From assembly GCA_905193085.1 (NCBI GenBank), contig CAJJNI010000184.1, positions 1 to 5,042 on the forward strand: DNA of 5,042 bases, in the 5' to 3' direction. The position numbers were made by a program, and so were the translations under genes. Shown in pieces: positions 4,995 through 5,042 of the stretch (position 1 is its first letter; every line of letters starts with the position of its first letter). This DNA comes from an uncultured Lachnospiraceae bacterium. Lineage in GTDB: Bacteria; Bacillota; Clostridia; Lachnospirales; Lachnospiraceae. Under the pieces are notes generated by a model. The model did no database searches. It had not been told where the DNA came from and worked only from the letters and a program-made list of their open reading frames with translations.

Positions 4995-5042
4995 TGTAAA
5001 AGTTAATTCCACTTTGTAAGACTTACTTCCACCTTATAGGAC
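4995..5042. repeat. Tandem 20-bp imperfect repeats at the right edge (possible insertion-sequence end)
   Basis: Units at 4996-5015 (GTAAAAGTTAATTCCACTTT) and 5016-5035 (GTAAGACTTACTTCCACCTT) agree at 16 of 20 positions. A third, partial unit begins at 5036 and matches at 5 of 7 positions before the window ends. The array starts with TGT at 4995, 31 bases after the degV stop. Multiple terminal direct repeats of about 20 bp after TG are known for IS21-family elements, so this may be such an end. No transposase is visible here, so a non-mobile repeat array remains possible. Confidence 0.5.

Noticed and set aside
4996..5042. CRISPR array start
   Set aside because: The 20-bp units are adjacent and imperfect with no spacers between them, so this is a tandem repeat.

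Overview
The window is AT-rich (low-GC) DNA whose genes read like a Firmicute, most likely a Clostridia/Lachnospiraceae-type anaerobe. This rests on A/T-biased codons, strong GGAGG ribosome binding sites, a Gram-positive-style lipoprotein solute-binding protein and a DegV/FakB-type protein. No marker gene fixes the taxon, so this is inference.

Layout, left to right. (1) The 3' part of a LysR-type regulator on the + strand (1-806), cut by the window edge inside its DNA-binding domain. (2) Converging on it with a 4-base overlap of stop codons, a complete polar amino-acid ABC uptake operon on the - strand. Transcription order is solute-binding lipoprotein (3178-2288), ATPase (2272-1538), permease (1516-803). 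(3) A 203-bp control region (3179-3381) with a good sigma-A promoter, two near-identical 20-bp dyads 64 bp apart (one filling the -35/-10 spacer), and a strong terminator-like hairpin with a T7 tract in the operon leader. A possible 27-codon leader ORF runs through the hairpin and ends on the start codon of the binding protein. (4) A TetR-family regulator on the - strand (3918-3382). (5) A 202-bp divergent region (3919-4120) with a near-consensus promoter for tetR, a likely promoter for degV and GCAAC/GTTGC inverted repeats. (6) A complete DegV-family fatty-acid-binding protein on the + strand (4121-4963). (7) At the right edge, from about 4995, tandem 20-bp imperfect repeats that could be the end of an IS21-type insertion sequence or another repeat array.

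How the parts may work together: the three ABC genes are a standard importer (lipoprotein receptor, homodimeric permease, homodimeric ATPase). Its expression is probably controlled at initiation, by a dyad-binding repressor or activator, and again after initiation at the leader hairpin. The converging LysR gene is a natural candidate for sensing the transported compound. TetR and DegV form a divergent pair sharing a GCAAC/GTTGC operator, which suggests TetR controls degV and itself, possibly in response to a lipid. The genes themselves are ordinary families; the more unusual content is in the two intergenic control regions and the repeats at the right edge.
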